From Sulfitobacter sp. HNIBRBA3233 (GTDB lineage Bacteria > Pseudomonadota > Alphaproteobacteria > Rhodobacterales > Rhodobacteraceae), in contig NZ_JBEFLP010000001.1 of NCBI RefSeq assembly GCF_040149665.1, forward strand, positions 1,612,001 to 1,676,000: a stretch of 64,000 nt of DNA, written 5' to 3'. A program made the position numbers and the translations under genes. Within the stretch, counting starts at the first letter, position 1, and every line of letters starts with the position of its first letter. Under the pieces are notes generated by a model that was not told the origin of the DNA, ran no database searches, and saw only the letters and a program-made list of their open reading frames with translations. Shown piece after piece: positions 49,598 through 59,132 of this stretch.

Positions 49598-50500
49598 ATG
49601 AACGCGCTGATCCCCTTCCCCGACATTTCGCCAGAGATCTTTTCGGTCTCCCTTTTCGGTATCGAATTTGCCCTGCGCTGGTACGCGCTGGCCTACATCG
49701 TGGGCATTCTGCTGGGCTGGCGTCTGGTGGTGCTGGCCGCCCGCACGCCGCGGCTGTGGCGCGATGAAACGCCGGTGATGCGCCCCCAGCAGATCGAGGA
49801 TCTGCTGACGTGGGTGATTGTCGGTGTCATCCTCGGCGGCAGGCTGGGATACGCGTTTTTCTACCAACCCGAATACTATCTTTCCAACCCCGGCCAGATC
49901 CTGCGGGTCTGGGAGGGGGGAATGTCGTTCCACGGCGGTGCGCTGGGTGTGATCCTCGCGGGCCTTGTCTACGCCCTGCGCCACGGCATCGCCAAGGTCA
50001 GCATGGGTGATCTGGTCGTGCTGGGCGTCCCGCCCGGCCTGCTGCTGGGCCGGATCGCGAATTTCATCAATGCCGAGCTTTGGGGCAGGCCTACGGACCT
50101 GCCTTGGGGCGTCGCCTTTCCGACCGAGGCCGCGCAGTACTGCCCCGATGTGACAGGTATCTGCGCCCGCCATCCCTCGCAGCTCTACGAAGCCTTGCTT
50201 GAAGGGGTCGTGCTGGGCGCGGTGCTGATCTGGCTTGCGTGGCGGCGTGGCGCATTCAAGACACCCGGCCTGCTGCTTGGCGTGTTTCTCGGCGGATACG
50301 GGATTGCCCGTTTCGCGGTGGAATTCGTGCGCCAGCCCGATGCGCAATTCGTCTCGGCGGGCAATCCGCTGGGTCTGGCCTGGCACATCGGCGGATACGG
50401 CCTGACCATGGGGCAGATCCTGTGCCTGCCGATGATCGCGCTCGGGGCGTTCTTTGTGCTGCGCGCAAGGGCAAGGGCAAGGGCACGGACGCAGGCGTGA
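49598..50500 (+). CDS. lgt: Prolipoprotein diacylglyceryl transferase
   Basis: Transfers a diacylglyceryl group from phosphatidylglycerol to the lipobox Cys of lipoproteins. The 300-residue membrane protein has about seven helices. [15 protein letters not shown] near residue 26, HGGALG and the signature [17 protein letters not shown] carry the phosphatidylglycerol-binding and active-site residues. The Arg-rich tail is poorly conserved. Its TGA overlaps the GTG of the methyltransferase gene, beginning a coupled three-gene operon. Confidence 0.96.
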   Translation: MNALIPFPDISPEIFSVSLFGIEFALRWYALAYIVGILLGWRLVVLAARTPRLWRDETPVMRPQQIEDLLTWVIVGVILGGRLGYAFFYQPEYYLSNPGQILRVWEGGMSFHGGALGVILAGLVYALRHGIAKVSMGDLVVLGVPPGLLLGRIANFINAELWGRPTDLPWGVAFPTEAAQYCPDVTGICARHPSQLYEALLEGVVLGAVLIWLAWRRGAFKTPGLLLGVFLGGYGIARFAVEFVRQPDAQFVSAGNPLGLAWHIGGYGLTMGQILCLPMIALGAFFVLRARARARARTQA

Positions 50501-51561
50501 CGGCGCTGAAGGATATCCTGCTTGACCAGATCGCGGCGGGCGGCCCGCTGCGCGTGTCGGATTACATGTCCGCCTGCCTGCTGCATCCGGTCCACGGCTA
50601 TTACACGACGCGCGCGCCCTTCGGCCGTGCGGGTGATTTTGTCACCGCGCCCGAAATCAGCCAGATGTTCGGCGAGCTGATCGGGCTGGCGCTGGCGCAG
50701 GCCTGGCTCGATCAGGGGGCACCCGCCCCCTTCACGCTGGCCGAGCTTGGGCCCGGTCGGGGCACGCTGATGGCCGATGTGCTGCGCGCGACGGCGCGTG
50801 TGCCGGGTTTCAATGCCGCCGCCCACATCACGCTTGTCGAAGCATCACCAAACCTGCGCGAGCAACAGGCGCAAACCCTAGCCCCCCATACCGTGCGGTT
50901 CGCGGACGACGTGGGCGCACTGGACGAGGCGCCGCTGTTTCTGGTCGCCAACGAGTTCTTCGATGCGCTGCCGATCCGGCAATTCCAGCGCGACGGCGAT
51001 GGCTGGCGCGAACGCCAGATCGGCGCGCGCGATGGCGCACTGGCCTTCGGGCTTGGCCCCGCACAGGCGCAACCCGCGCTGGCGCAGCGTATTGAGGATA
51101 CGCGCGACGGCGACCTGATCGAACACTGTCCAGCCCTTGCGCCGACCGTCGAGACGATTGCAGCGCGGATCGCCCGGCACGGGGGGGCAGCACTGCTGAT
51201 CGACTACGGCGACTGGCACACGCTGGGCGACACGCTTCAGGCGGTCGCCGATCACGCGCCGGTCGATCCGCTGGCCTCCCCCGGTGCCGCCGACCTGACC
51301 GCGCATGTCGATTTCGAAGCCCTCTTCGCCTCTGCCGCTGCCTGCCGGCGCAGCAGGATCACCCCGCAGGGGGTGTTTCTGGAACGGCTGGGCATCACCG
51401 CCCGCGCACAGGCACTTGCCCAAAGCCTCGGCGGAGAGGCACTTGAAACCCACATCGCGGCACATCGCCGGTTGACGCACCCCGAGGAAATGGGAAACCT
51501 GTTCAAGGTCCTCGGGGTGGTCCCCGAATCCGCCCCGATGCTGCCCGGATTGGAAACATGA
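50497..51561 (+). CDS. MidA/NDUFAF7-type SAM methyltransferase
   Basis: A 354-residue class I methyltransferase of the MidA family. [18 protein letters not shown] (about residues 80-97) is the SAM loop, and [15 protein letters not shown] (about 149-163) is the family signature; [15 protein letters not shown] lies near residue 46. In mitochondria the relative NDUFAF7 methylates an arginine of complex I subunit NDUFS2, so a role in NADH dehydrogenase assembly is plausible but not shown here. The GTG at 50497 overlaps the lgt stop, and the next gene overlaps its end by four bases. Confidence 0.92.
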   Translation: MTALKDILLDQIAAGGPLRVSDYMSACLLHPVHGYYTTRAPFGRAGDFVTAPEISQMFGELIGLALAQAWLDQGAPAPFTLAELGPGRGTLMADVLRATARVPGFNAAAHITLVEASPNLREQQAQTLAPHTVRFADDVGALDEAPLFLVANEFFDALPIRQFQRDGDGWRERQIGARDGALAFGLGPAQAQPALAQRIEDTRDGDLIEHCPALAPTVETIAARIARHGGAALLIDYGDWHTLGDTLQAVADHAPVDPLASPGAADLTAHVDFEALFASAAACRRSRITPQGVFLERLGITARAQALAQSLGGEALETHIAAHRRLTHPEEMGNLFKVLGVVPESAPMLPGLET

Positions 51562-52313
51562 CGCTAGAGATACTCACATCCGATGCGCTTGACGGGGTCA
51601 CACACGGCTTCTTCACGCGGCGGGGCGGTGCGTCTTCGGGCGTCTTCGCCGGGCTGAATTGCGGTCACGGCTCATCGGATCAGGCCGAGATCGTATCGAT
51701 CAACCGCGCGCGGGTCGCCGATGCGCTGGGGGTGACGCCGCAGAACCTCGTCGGGGTGCACCAGATCCATTCGGCCACCGCAGTGACAGTCGACGGGCCC
51801 CTGCCCGACAAGCCGCGCGCCGACGCGCTGGTGACAAGGACACCGGGCGTTGCCCTTTCGGTTCTGACGGCCGATTGCCAGCCCGTGCTGTTTGCCGATA
51901 CCCATGCGGGGGTGATCGGTGCGGCCCACGCGGGCTGGCGCGGGGCGCGCGACGGGATCGTGCAATCGACCGTGGACGCGATGGAGCGGCTGGGCGCGGA
52001 GCGCGGCAGGATCGTCGCCGTGATCGGGCCCACGATCAGCCAGCGCGCCTATGAGGTCGGACCGGAGTTCCTTGAAGCCTTCCTCGACGAAGACCCCGAC
52101 AACGCGCGCTTTTTCATCAACGGCGATGGCGACCGCTATCTCTTTGATCTGCCCGGCTACGGGCTGAGCCGGTTGCGCGCCGCCGGAGTGGGCCACGCAG
52201 AATGGACGCGCCATTGCACCTTTTCGGACGCGCAGCGATTCTATTCCTATCGCCGAACCACCCACGCCAAGGAAGCGGATTACGGCCGGCTGATCGCCGC
52301 GATCACCCTCTGA
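51558..52313 (+). CDS. pgeF: Peptidoglycan editing factor (laccase domain, PgeF)
   Basis: A 251-residue protein of the YfiH/PgeF family. It may hydrolyse wrongly incorporated Ser-containing peptides in murein precursors. LTADCQPVLFAD (about residues 107-118) and IGAAHAGWRGARDGIV (about 121-136) contain the copper/zinc-site Cys and His, and HQIHS precedes them. The ATG overlaps the midA stop (ATGA). It is the third gene of the lgt-midA-pgeF run. Confidence 0.93.
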   Translation: MTLEILTSDALDGVTHGFFTRRGGASSGVFAGLNCGHGSSDQAEIVSINRARVADALGVTPQNLVGVHQIHSATAVTVDGPLPDKPRADALVTRTPGVALSVLTADCQPVLFADTHAGVIGAAHAGWRGARDGIVQSTVDAMERLGAERGRIVAVIGPTISQRAYEVGPEFLEAFLDEDPDNARFFINGDGDRYLFDLPGYGLSRLRAAGVGHAEWTRHCTFSDAQRFYSYRRTTHAKEADYGRLIAAITL

Positions 52314-52599
52314 TCTGGGCGCAAATCGGGCAAAACCGGTCATGGACCTGCCCCATTGCTTTCCGGACAATCCCCCCGAAAGGCCGCTTTCTGTCCCCCG
52401 AACAGAAACAATAGGGTCAAAATAACTGTTTTTAAACGATTTCGCGGGCGCCCGGCTGCCGGCCACAATTCGAACCTGTCGCCAGTGAAATTTTGCGAAA
52501 AATTTCGGCTGCCGCCCAAAACCGGCCCGAATGGCCCGTCATATTCAGTCTCAAGCAAGGGCGAACGCCCGCACCAACACGAGACAGGAGATACCAGCC
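52314..52599. other. 286-bp leader region with inverted repeat
   Basis: Between pgeF and the 49-residue gene. It holds a perfect 8-bp inverted repeat around a GCGA loop (GAAATTTT at 52487-52494, AAAATTTC at 52499-52506), 94 bp before the small gene. It could be an operator or RNA hairpin. The first 100 bp contain a GC-rich palindrome-like stretch that may end the pgeF transcript. No credible gene. Confidence 0.5.
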
Positions 52600-52749
52600 A
52601 TGAAAACCAACGCACGCTTCATCAAGTCGATCACCAAAGCCGCCGCCGAAAACGAAACCGTCATGCCCTGGGCCCGCGGCAAGCGTCGCGCGGCTTTCAT
52701 CGCCAAGCGTCAGGCATCCGAAGCGACATCTCTGCGCAAATCGGCCTGA
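52600..52749 (+). CDS. Conserved-style small basic protein (49 aa)
   Basis: A 49-residue basic protein (MKTNARFIKSITKAAAENE at the start, then MPWARGKRRAAFIAKRQ). AGGAG lies about nine bases ahead of the ATG at 52600, and a strong terminator follows, so this is a monocistronic, well-expressed unit. From memory, Rhodobacterales carry similar short proteins of this type without known function. The Arg/Lys content suggests RNA or membrane binding. Confidence 0.75.
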   Translation: MKTNARFIKSITKAAAENETVMPWARGKRRAAFIAKRQASEATSLRKSA

Positions 52750-52812
52750 TCCACCCACCATCATAGCGCGTGCCACACCGGCCCGCGCCCCGGCCTGCGT
52801 CCCGCACGCCCG

Positions 52813-52849
52813 ACCCGTCCTGCGAATCAATCGCGGGGCGGGTTTTTAT
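52813..52849 (+). terminator. Strong terminator after small basic gene
   Basis: A 13-bp stem with two G-T pairs (52813-52825 with 52831-52843), a five-base loop and a TTTTT run. It closes the transcript of the 49-residue gene. Confidence 0.85.
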
Positions 52850-53072
52850 TTGCGGTGTGAAATAAGGCGGCCAGCGCCATAGCGTGCGAAACAAAACCCC
52901 GGCGGATTGGCGATTAGTGATGGATTCATCTCAAATGTTGTTCAAACTTTGACAATACGGCGCAATCGTGGCGAATTGGGGCGTATATAAGACACGAAAT
53001 GACCAACCCGTCATTTCCGTCGTTGTCGGTGGGGGCCGACGAGGGATGTGACCAACCTGCCAGGGTGATCGC

Positions 53073-53837
53073 ATGACACTAACTGCCAATCCAGCCGCCG
53101 CACGTCCGTCGGCACGTGCCAAAGGGTACGGAACCATGACTTCTTCACTGCCGAACAACGGACCGCAGACACGTTTGCCCCAGCGCAATTACGAAGTCGC
53201 AGCCCTGCGCGAGGACGGATCGCTGTTTATCGGGCAAAGCGCCGCGCCCGCGATCGATCTTTTCGAAAGCGCGTTTTCGGCCTTTACCCACGGCAGCCTG
53301 ATCCAGACCGACTACGGACAGGTAGCGGTCGAAGACCTGCAGCCGGGCGATATGATCCAGACCGCCACCGGCGAGGCGGCAGAACTGGTCTGGGTCGGCA
53401 CGTCCACATTCTCTCCCGCCGATTCGGGCAAACGCACGCCGCTGATCCGCCTGATGCCAGATTGTCTTGGCCAGTCGCGCCCCGAACGCGCGCTGACGGT
53501 AGGGCCCGGCGCGCGCATTCTGCACACGCCCCCTGCCCTGCGCGGGATCGCCGATGGCCGCCAGTTGCTGACGCCCGCGTCGCACTTCGTCGACGGGGTG
53601 AATGTGATCGAGGTGACACCCCCGACGCCCACGCGCCTGTTCCATATCTGCCTGTCGCGCCATGCGGTGATCCGTGTCGACGGGATCGAGATGGAAACCT
53701 TCCATCCCGGCGCGAAAGCCCCGAGAGAGGTCAGCCACAGCCTGCGCGACCGCTTCATCTCGCTGTTTCCGAGGATCGCCCATCTGGCGGATTTCGGCCC
53801 ACTTGCCCATCCGCGCACGCCGGAACTGGATTCCTGA
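53073..53837 (+). CDS. Hint-domain protein (second of two)
   Basis: A 254-residue Hint-fold protein. After an N-terminal stretch of about 65 residues, FTHGSLIQTDYGQVAVEDLQPGDMIQTATG is the beginning of the domain, and HICLSRHAVIRVDGIEMETFHPG its later strands. Like the copy at 15263, it lacks the Cys or Ser expected at the start of an active intein, so splicing is doubtful. The ATG at 53073 is my choice; the ATG at 53136 is also possible. Function unknown. The gene faces a converging Lrp gene. Confidence 0.75.
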   Translation: MTLTANPAAARPSARAKGYGTMTSSLPNNGPQTRLPQRNYEVAALREDGSLFIGQSAAPAIDLFESAFSAFTHGSLIQTDYGQVAVEDLQPGDMIQTATGEAAELVWVGTSTFSPADSGKRTPLIRLMPDCLGQSRPERALTVGPGARILHTPPALRGIADGRQLLTPASHFVDGVNVIEVTPPTPTRLFHICLSRHAVIRVDGIEMETFHPGAKAPREVSHSLRDRFISLFPRIAHLADFGPLAHPRTPELDS

Positions 53838-53858
53838 CCGTAGCGGTCTGATCGCGGT

Positions 53859-54359
53859 TCAGGCGTCGACGCTCAGCCTTTGTTCCAGCACATCGAACGG
53901 GACGCCGGGTTCATCCTTTGCGTTCCGGATCACAAGGCTGGTCTTCACGCTGGCCACATTGGGCGCGGTCAACAGCTTTCCTGTCAGAAAGCTCTGAAAG
54001 CTCGACAGATCGGGGGCTACGCATTTCAGCATGAAATCGACTTCGCCGTTCAACATATGGCACTCACGCACCAGCGGCCACGCGCGACAACGTTCTTCGA
54101 AAGCCGACAAGTCCGCTTCGGCCTGGCTGTTGAGGCCCACCATCGCAAAGACCTGAACCTCGAACCCGAGTTCGCGGGGATCCACATCGGCGTGGTATCC
54201 GCGAATGAATCCCTGCTCTTCGAGAGTACGCACACGGCGCAGGCAGGGAGGCGCGGAAATACCGACACGTTTGGCCAATTCCACGTTGGTCATGCGCCCG
54301 TCTGCCTGAAGTTCTGCAAGAATTTTTCGATCAATTGGATCGAGCCGCGTGCCTGCCAT
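53859..54359 (-). CDS. Lrp/AsnC family transcriptional regulator
   Basis: A 166-residue Lrp-type regulator. The winged helix is in residues 1-60 ([30 protein letters not shown]), and the AsnC ligand-binding ferredoxin-like domain follows, with FVVATGRYD replaced by [13 protein letters not shown] residues. The ATG at 54359 (MAGTRLD) has a purine-rich leader. It is divergent from trxB with 260 bp between them, so it may regulate trxB or sense an amino acid. The ligand is not evident. Confidence 0.92.
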   Translation of the reverse strand: MAGTRLDPIDRKILAELQADGRMTNVELAKRVGISAPPCLRRVRTLEEQGFIRGYHADVDPRELGFEVQVFAMVGLNSQAEADLSAFEERCRAWPLVRECHMLNGEVDFMLKCVAPDLSSFQSFLTGKLLTAPNVASVKTSLVIRNAKDEPGVPFDVLEQRLSVDA

Positions 54360-54619
54360 ATGTCCCCCTACAGCTTTGCGATTGTTATAGCGCCAACGTA
54401 GGTATACGCAATATTGTTTCAACAAGACGCAAGAATGTTTTTCCGCAGAGCGGCATAATGCGTCAAGCTGCGCCCAGCGCCGCTCCCTACCCGCCACGGA
54501 GCGGCACCGATTGGCAAAGCGGTCATCCCGCGCCGCCGCTGCCGGGGGCTTTTGATCGGGAGCGGTCGCGTATATATCACCTTCCGACACACAGGATTCT
54601 GACCCGGGGGACCGACCGC

Positions 54620-55624
54620 ATGGCCGAGACACGTAAAACCAAGCTTCTGATCATCGGCTCCGGCCCCGCGGGATACACCGCAGGCGTCTACGCCAGCCGC
54701 GCAATGCTGGATCCGATCCTCGTACAGGGTATCGAGCCCGGCGGGCAATTGACCACCACGACCGAGGTCGAGAACTGGCCCGGCGATACAGAGGTGCAAG
54801 GGCCCGATCTGATGGTGCGCATGGAAGCGCACGCCAAGGCGATGGGCACCGAGATCATCGGCGACATCATCACCGATCTGGACCTGTCCAGCCGTCCGTT
54901 CCACGCCAAGGGTGACAGCGGCACCACATATGTCGCCGATGCCGTCATTCTGGCAACGGGCGCACGGGCCAAATGGCTCGGGCTGGAAAGCGAGGAAAAG
55001 TTCAAGGGCTTCGGCGTATCGGCCTGCGCGACCTGCGACGGCTTCTTCTACCGCGGTCAGGAAATCGTGGTGATCGGCGGCGGCAATACGGCGGTCGAGG
55101 AAGCGCTCTTCCTGACCAACTTTGCCTCCAAGGTGACCCTGATCCACCGTCGTGACGAACTGCGCGCGGAAAAGATCCTGATCGACCGGCTGATGAAAAA
55201 TCCAAAGATCGAACCGCTGTGGTTCCACCAGCTTGACGAAGTCTACGGCACCGACACCCCTCCGGGCGTCGAGGGCGTGAAGGTCAAGCACGTCAAGACC
55301 GGCGAAATCACCGACATTCCCTGCAAGGGTGTGTTCGTGGCGATCGGCCACGCCCCCGCGAACGAACTGGTGAAAGACACGCTGGAGACGCATATGGGCG
55401 GCTACGTCGTGACCAAACCCGACAGCACGGAAACCTCTGTGCCGGGCGTCTTCGCTGCCGGCGACCTGACCGATCACAAATACCGCCAAGCCGTGACAAG
55501 CGCCGGAATGGGCTGCATGGCCGCGCTCGAAGCCGAACGGTTTCTGGCCGAACACGGCGAGGTCGAAGGCAAGGAGGTCACCGAACCTCTGGGATACGGG
55601 GCCGAGGCACCTGCCGCCGAATAG
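54620..55624 (+). CDS. trxB: Thioredoxin reductase
   Basis: Reduces thioredoxin with NADPH through FAD and a redox disulfide. The 334-residue enzyme has the FAD loop [15 protein letters not shown] (about residues 11-25), the redox pair Cys136/Cys139 in ACATCDGFF and the NADPH loop [26 protein letters not shown] is near the end. The ATG at 54620 (MAETRKTK) is chosen. A nested hairpin follows the stop. Its promoter lies in the region shared with the Lrp gene. Confidence 0.96.
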   Translation: MAETRKTKLLIIGSGPAGYTAGVYASRAMLDPILVQGIEPGGQLTTTTEVENWPGDTEVQGPDLMVRMEAHAKAMGTEIIGDIITDLDLSSRPFHAKGDSGTTYVADAVILATGARAKWLGLESEEKFKGFGVSACATCDGFFYRGQEIVVIGGGNTAVEEALFLTNFASKVTLIHRRDELRAEKILIDRLMKNPKIEPLWFHQLDEVYGTDTPPGVEGVKVKHVKTGEITDIPCKGVFVAIGHAPANELVKDTLETHMGGYVVTKPDSTETSVPGVFAAGDLTDHKYRQAVTSAGMGCMAALEAERFLAEHGEVEGKEVTEPLGYGAEAPAAE

Positions 55625-55625
55625 C

Positions 55626-55678
55626 GGCAGGGAACAGCCGCCATGCAGACACGTCATGGCAGCAATTCGGTCCCTGCC
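55626..55678. other. Nested hairpin at trxB 3' end
   Basis: The outer 8-bp arms, GGCAGGGA (55626-55633) and TCCCTGCC (55671-55678), enclose an inner 6-bp pair, GCCATG (55640-55645) and CATGGC (55655-55660). It follows the trxB stop by one base and lies upstream of the sulfurylase gene. No T-run follows, so it is not a standard terminator; it could be a 3'-end processing site or a leader element. Confidence 0.5.
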
Positions 55679-55782
55679 CCCTGATCCACGATCAAATGCC
55701 TTGAAATCGGGCGGTGAAGGGGGCAAAGCGCGCATCAACAGCCGTCAATGACGCATGTCTCGAATAAAACGAAAGCCCCCCG

Positions 55783-57498
55783 ATGATCCAATTGAACAAT
55801 CTCGCCCCGATTTCCGAGCTCTATGTTTCCTACGACTCCGCACAGAAGCTGAAGGTCGAGGCCGGCGATCTTGTCAGCCACGACCTGACGCCACGCCAGA
55901 TCTGCGATCTGGAGCTGTTGATGAACGGCGGCTTCAACCCGCTGAAGGGTTTTCTGAGCGAGCAGGACTACGACAGCGTTGTCGAGAACATGCGCCTCGC
56001 CGATGGCAGCCTGTGGCCCATGCCGATCACCCTCGACGTGTCCGAGGAATTCGCAAGCAAGCTGGAGATCGGGCAGGACATCGCCCTGCGCGATCAGGAA
56101 GGTGTGATCCTTGCCACCATGACGGTCACCGACCGCTGGACGCCCGACAAGGCCCGCGAGGCCGAGAAGGTATTCGGCGCCGACGACAGCGCCCACCCGG
56201 CGGTGAACTACCTGCATAACCAGGCGGGCAAGATCTATCTCGGCGGTCCGGTCACCGGCATCCAGCAGCCCGTCCATTACGATTTCAAATCGCGCCGCGA
56301 TACACCGAACGAATTGCGCGCCTATTTCCGCAAGATGGGCTGGCGCAAGGTTGTCGCCTTCCAGACACGCAACCCGCTGCACCGCGCGCATCAGGAACTG
56401 ACGTTCCGCGCCGCCCGCGAGGCACAGGCCAACCTTCTGATCCATCCGGTCGTCGGCCTGACCAAACCGGGCGATGTCGATCACTTTACCCGCGTGCGCT
56501 GCTACGAGGCCGTTCTGGACCAGTATCCGCAAGCCACCACCGCGATGTCGCTGCTGAACCTTGCGATGCGCATGGCAGGCCCCCGCGAGGCGGTCTGGCA
56601 CGGGCTGATCCGCAAGAACCACGGCTGCACCCACTTCATCGTTGGCCGCGATCACGCCGGCCCCGGCAAGAACTCCGCCGGTGACGATTTCTATGGCCCC
56701 TATGACGCGCAGGAACTCTTCCGCACGCATCAGGAGGAGATGGGCATCGAGATGGTGGACTTCAAACACATGGTCTATGTGCAGGAGCGCGCCCAGTACG
56801 AACCCGCGGACGAGATCGAGGACGAGGACAAGGTCACGATCCTGAACATCTCGGGCACCGAACTGCGCCGCCGTCTTCAGGAAGGTCTGGAAATCCCCGA
56901 GTGGTTCTCCTTCCCCGAAGTGGTCACCGAATTGCGGCGGACACGTCCGCCCCGGGCGCAGCAGGGCTTTACCGTGTTCTTCACAGGCTTCTCGGGGTCG
57001 GGCAAATCGACCATCGCAAACGCGCTGATGGTCAAGCTGATGGAACAGGGCGGCCGCCCGGTGACCCTTCTGGACGGCGATATCGTGCGCAAGAACCTCA
57101 GCTCCGAGCTGGGCTTCAGCAAGGAGCACCGCGACCTCAACATCCGCCGCATCGGCTATGTCGCGTCGGAGATCACCAAGAACGGCGGCATCGCGATCTG
57201 CGCGCCGATCGCACCCTATGCGACCACACGGCGCGCGGTGCGTGAAGACATCGAAGCCTTCGGTGCATTCGTCGAGGTGCATGTCGCCACCTCCATCGAG
57301 GAATGCGAACGCCGCGACCGCAAGGGTCTCTACAAGTTGGCCCGCGAGGGCAAGATCAAGGAATTCACAGGGATTTCAGACCCCTACGATGTTCCGGAGA
57401 ACCCAGAGCTGCGCGTGGAGACCGAAAATGTGGATGTCGACAACTGCGCGCATCAGGTTCTGCTGAAGCTGGAAAGCATGGGCCTTATCAAGGGCTGA
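55783..57498 (+). CDS. Bifunctional ATP sulfurylase/APS kinase
   Basis: Activates sulfate to APS and then to PAPS. The 571-residue fusion has an N-terminal sulfurylase (about 1-390) with QTRNPLHRAHQEL (about residues 195-207) and GRDHAGPGK near 288. A C-terminal APS kinase follows, with GFSGSGKST at 402-410 and the usual DGDIVRKNLSSELGFS. PAPS made here could feed the sulfotransferase at 16.2 kb as well as sulfate assimilation. AAGCCCCCCG precedes the ATG. A strong terminator follows. Confidence 0.96.
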   Translation: MIQLNNLAPISELYVSYDSAQKLKVEAGDLVSHDLTPRQICDLELLMNGGFNPLKGFLSEQDYDSVVENMRLADGSLWPMPITLDVSEEFASKLEIGQDIALRDQEGVILATMTVTDRWTPDKAREAEKVFGADDSAHPAVNYLHNQAGKIYLGGPVTGIQQPVHYDFKSRRDTPNELRAYFRKMGWRKVVAFQTRNPLHRAHQELTFRAAREAQANLLIHPVVGLTKPGDVDHFTRVRCYEAVLDQYPQATTAMSLLNLAMRMAGPREAVWHGLIRKNHGCTHFIVGRDHAGPGKNSAGDDFYGPYDAQELFRTHQEEMGIEMVDFKHMVYVQERAQYEPADEIEDEDKVTILNISGTELRRRLQEGLEIPEWFSFPEVVTELRRTRPPRAQQGFTVFFTGFSGSGKSTIANALMVKLMEQGGRPVTLLDGDIVRKNLSSELGFSKEHRDLNIRRIGYVASEITKNGGIAICAPIAPYATTRRAVREDIEAFGAFVEVHVATSIEECERRDRKGLYKLAREGKIKEFTGISDPYDVPENPELRVETENVDVDNCAHQVLLKLESMGLIKG

Positions 57499-57521
57499 TC
57501 GCTCCACCGGCAACGATTACG

Positions 57522-57548
57522 GGCCAGCCTTTCCGGGCTGGCCTTTTT
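57522..57548 (+). terminator. Rho-independent terminator after sulfurylase gene
   Basis: An 8-bp perfect stem, GGCCAGCC (57522-57529) with GGCTGGCC (57536-57543), a six-base loop and five T. It ends the ATP sulfurylase/APS kinase transcript. Confidence 0.92.
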
Positions 57549-57580
57549 CGTTCCGGCATCAGCTGGTGGGGCGCCCCGGC

Positions 57581-57907
57581 TCACGCCCCTGAAGACGCAG
57601 CCTGCGCATCTTCCAGCAATTCGATCTCGATGAAGGCGCATTCAAAATCATTCGCGCTGATCACGTCATGCTCCGCCCCGAGCGGGCGATAATAGGGAAC
57701 GCCGTTCTGTACCTCGGCGTGGATACGCTCTGCGCCGCCGGTGTCGATTTCCAGAACCCCGTCGAAGAGCGGCACAACCACATAGTCAAAATCGTGTCGG
57801 TGCCAGCCGGTGTTCTGCCCGCGCTGAGCAAAGCGCCATTCCGTCACCCGCACCCTTTCGTTGTCAATCTGGACTGTCGCTGTCGCGGTCCCTGTCGCGT
57901 CGCACAT
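57581..57907 (-). CDS. BauB-like cupin
   Basis: A 108-residue single-domain cupin. WHRHDFDYVVVPLFDG (about residues 35-50) holds the metal His residues, and YYRPLGAEHDVISAND is the second motif, with one His. Similar cupins are named BauB in beta-alanine/putrescine-linked loci, but the activity is not known. The ATG at 57907 has AGGAG upstream. It follows PhzF by 44 bp on the same strand and converges on the sulfurylase gene. Confidence 0.82.
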   Translation of the reverse strand: MCDATGTATATVQIDNERVRVTEWRFAQRGQNTGWHRHDFDYVVVPLFDGVLEIDTGGAERIHAEVQNGVPYYRPLGAEHDVISANDFECAFIEIELLEDAQAASSGA

Positions 57908-57951
57908 GGTCTGTCTCCTGCATTGTCTTCCGACAGGGTGGCATCCCTGCC

Positions 57952-58827
57952 CTAACTGTCCAGAAAAACCTCTCCCGACATCACGATCGCGCCCTGCCCC
58001 GTGACCTTGACGCCCGTGATTGCATCCCGCGGGCCCAGCACTTCGACTTCGGCGCACCCCGGACGGCCCAACCCGTGCCCTTGTTCAGCGACAAATCTGG
58101 CCCTGTCGATGAGCCTGTGCGCCCATAGATAGGCCGCCATGCAGCCGGTCGCGGACCCTGTGAACGGATCCTCGGGTGGGCTGGGCGGGGCCAGAACCAG
58201 ACGCGCGAATGTATCGCCCGCCTCCGTCGCCCCCGAAAGGGTCACCCAGAAAGGCTCCATGATATCGCTGGCCTCGTGGCCCAGCGACGCGGCATAGGCG
58301 TCCAGAGCGTCGGGATTCAGGCGAACCCGCTCCAGTGCGGCGCGGTCGCGCAGCACGGTCACGCAGAAGGGCAAACCGGTCGAGACGATCTGCGGCGTGC
58401 CAACGATATCCGCCGGATCGATGCCGCCCGTTGCCGCCACAAGGGCCGGATCGACCTGCGCGCCGAAGTCGGGCGCATTCTGCGTCATGGTCACAGATGT
58501 GCCGCTTACGGTAACCGGAATGATTCCGGCGTCGGTCTCCAGCGTCAAAGCACCGTCTGGGATGAGGCCGCGACGGCGCATGGCGACAACCGTGGCAATC
58601 GTGGGATGGCCCGCGAAGGGAATTTCGCGGCTGGCCAGAAAATAGCGCACCCGCACGTCGGCCACATCCGACGGTCCGGTAAAGGTACATTCCACCAGTG
58701 ATGTTTCGCGCACGTAGGCCATGCAGGTTCGCGCATTCAGACCGGCACCGCCGTGCACCACCGCACAGCCATTGCCCCCGAACACCCTGTCCGCAAACGC
58801 ATCGACCCAGTCGAATTCGAACGCCAT
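57952..58827 (-). CDS. PhzF family isomerase-like protein
   Basis: A 291-residue protein of the PhzF fold (two alpha/beta domains). FDWVDAFADRVFGGNGCAVV opens it, RETSLVECTF contains the catalytic Glu (near residue 46), and PFAGHPTIATVVA and DPFTGSATGCMAAYL are the two signature loops. True PhzF makes phenazines; no other phz genes are here, so it is one of the many PhzF relatives of unknown substrate. It is transcribed with the cupin downstream. Confidence 0.9.
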   Translation of the reverse strand: MAFEFDWVDAFADRVFGGNGCAVVHGGAGLNARTCMAYVRETSLVECTFTGPSDVADVRVRYFLASREIPFAGHPTIATVVAMRRRGLIPDGALTLETDAGIIPVTVSGTSVTMTQNAPDFGAQVDPALVAATGGIDPADIVGTPQIVSTGLPFCVTVLRDRAALERVRLNPDALDAYAASLGHEASDIMEPFWVTLSGATEAGDTFARLVLAPPSPPEDPFTGSATGCMAAYLWAHRLIDRARFVAEQGHGLGRPGCAEVEVLGPRDAITGVKVTGQGAIVMSGEVFLDS

Positions 58828-58845
58828 ATCATCCCCCCAAAACGC

Positions 58846-58873
58846 AAAAAGGGCCGCACGATGGCGGCCCTTT
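58846..58873 (-). terminator. Rho-independent terminator of hsp20-DUF1150 operon
   Basis: A 10-bp perfect stem (58848-58857 with 58864-58873). Read on the minus strand it ends in a run of T followed by GCGTTTT. It follows the DUF1150 stop by 35 bp. Confidence 0.88.
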
Positions 58874-58907
58874 CAGCATCCTGTTCTGACCCGTCGGGTC
58901 AAGCTGG

Positions 58908-59129
58908 TTAATGCACCAGTACGGGCGCGTAGTTATGTTCGCGCGCCAGCGCAAAGGCCAGTTTGCGGTCACCGACAAGCGCTAGCTGCTGGCCTTGGGC
59001 ATCGTGCACCGCGTAAAGCTGCTCAAGCCCCTCGGCCTGTTCACGCACTTCGCGGGGCAGATCGGTGACTGCGATTGTCTTGACGTAGACGGTGCGGTCC
59101 GCGCCGCCGTTCATTTCAAGGTTATCCAT
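58908..59129 (-). CDS. DUF1150 family protein
   Basis: A 73-residue small protein of the DUF1150 family, common in alphaproteobacteria next to small heat-shock genes. KTIAVTDLPREVREQAEG and YAVHDAQGQQLALVGDRKLAF mark it. It starts three bases after the hsp20 stop and ends before a strong terminator, so it is the second gene of a heat-shock operon. Its biochemical role is unknown; help with folding or protein quality is inferred from the operon. Confidence 0.92.
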   Translation of the reverse strand: MDNLEMNGGADRTVYVKTIAVTDLPREVREQAEGLEQLYAVHDAQGQQLALVGDRKLAFALAREHNYAPVLVH

Positions 59130-59132
59130 GTC

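Noticed and set aside
52949..52954. TTGACA box upstream of the second Hint gene.
   Set aside because: The only TATA-like sequence (52984-52989) is about 29 bp away, too far for a sigma-70 promoter.
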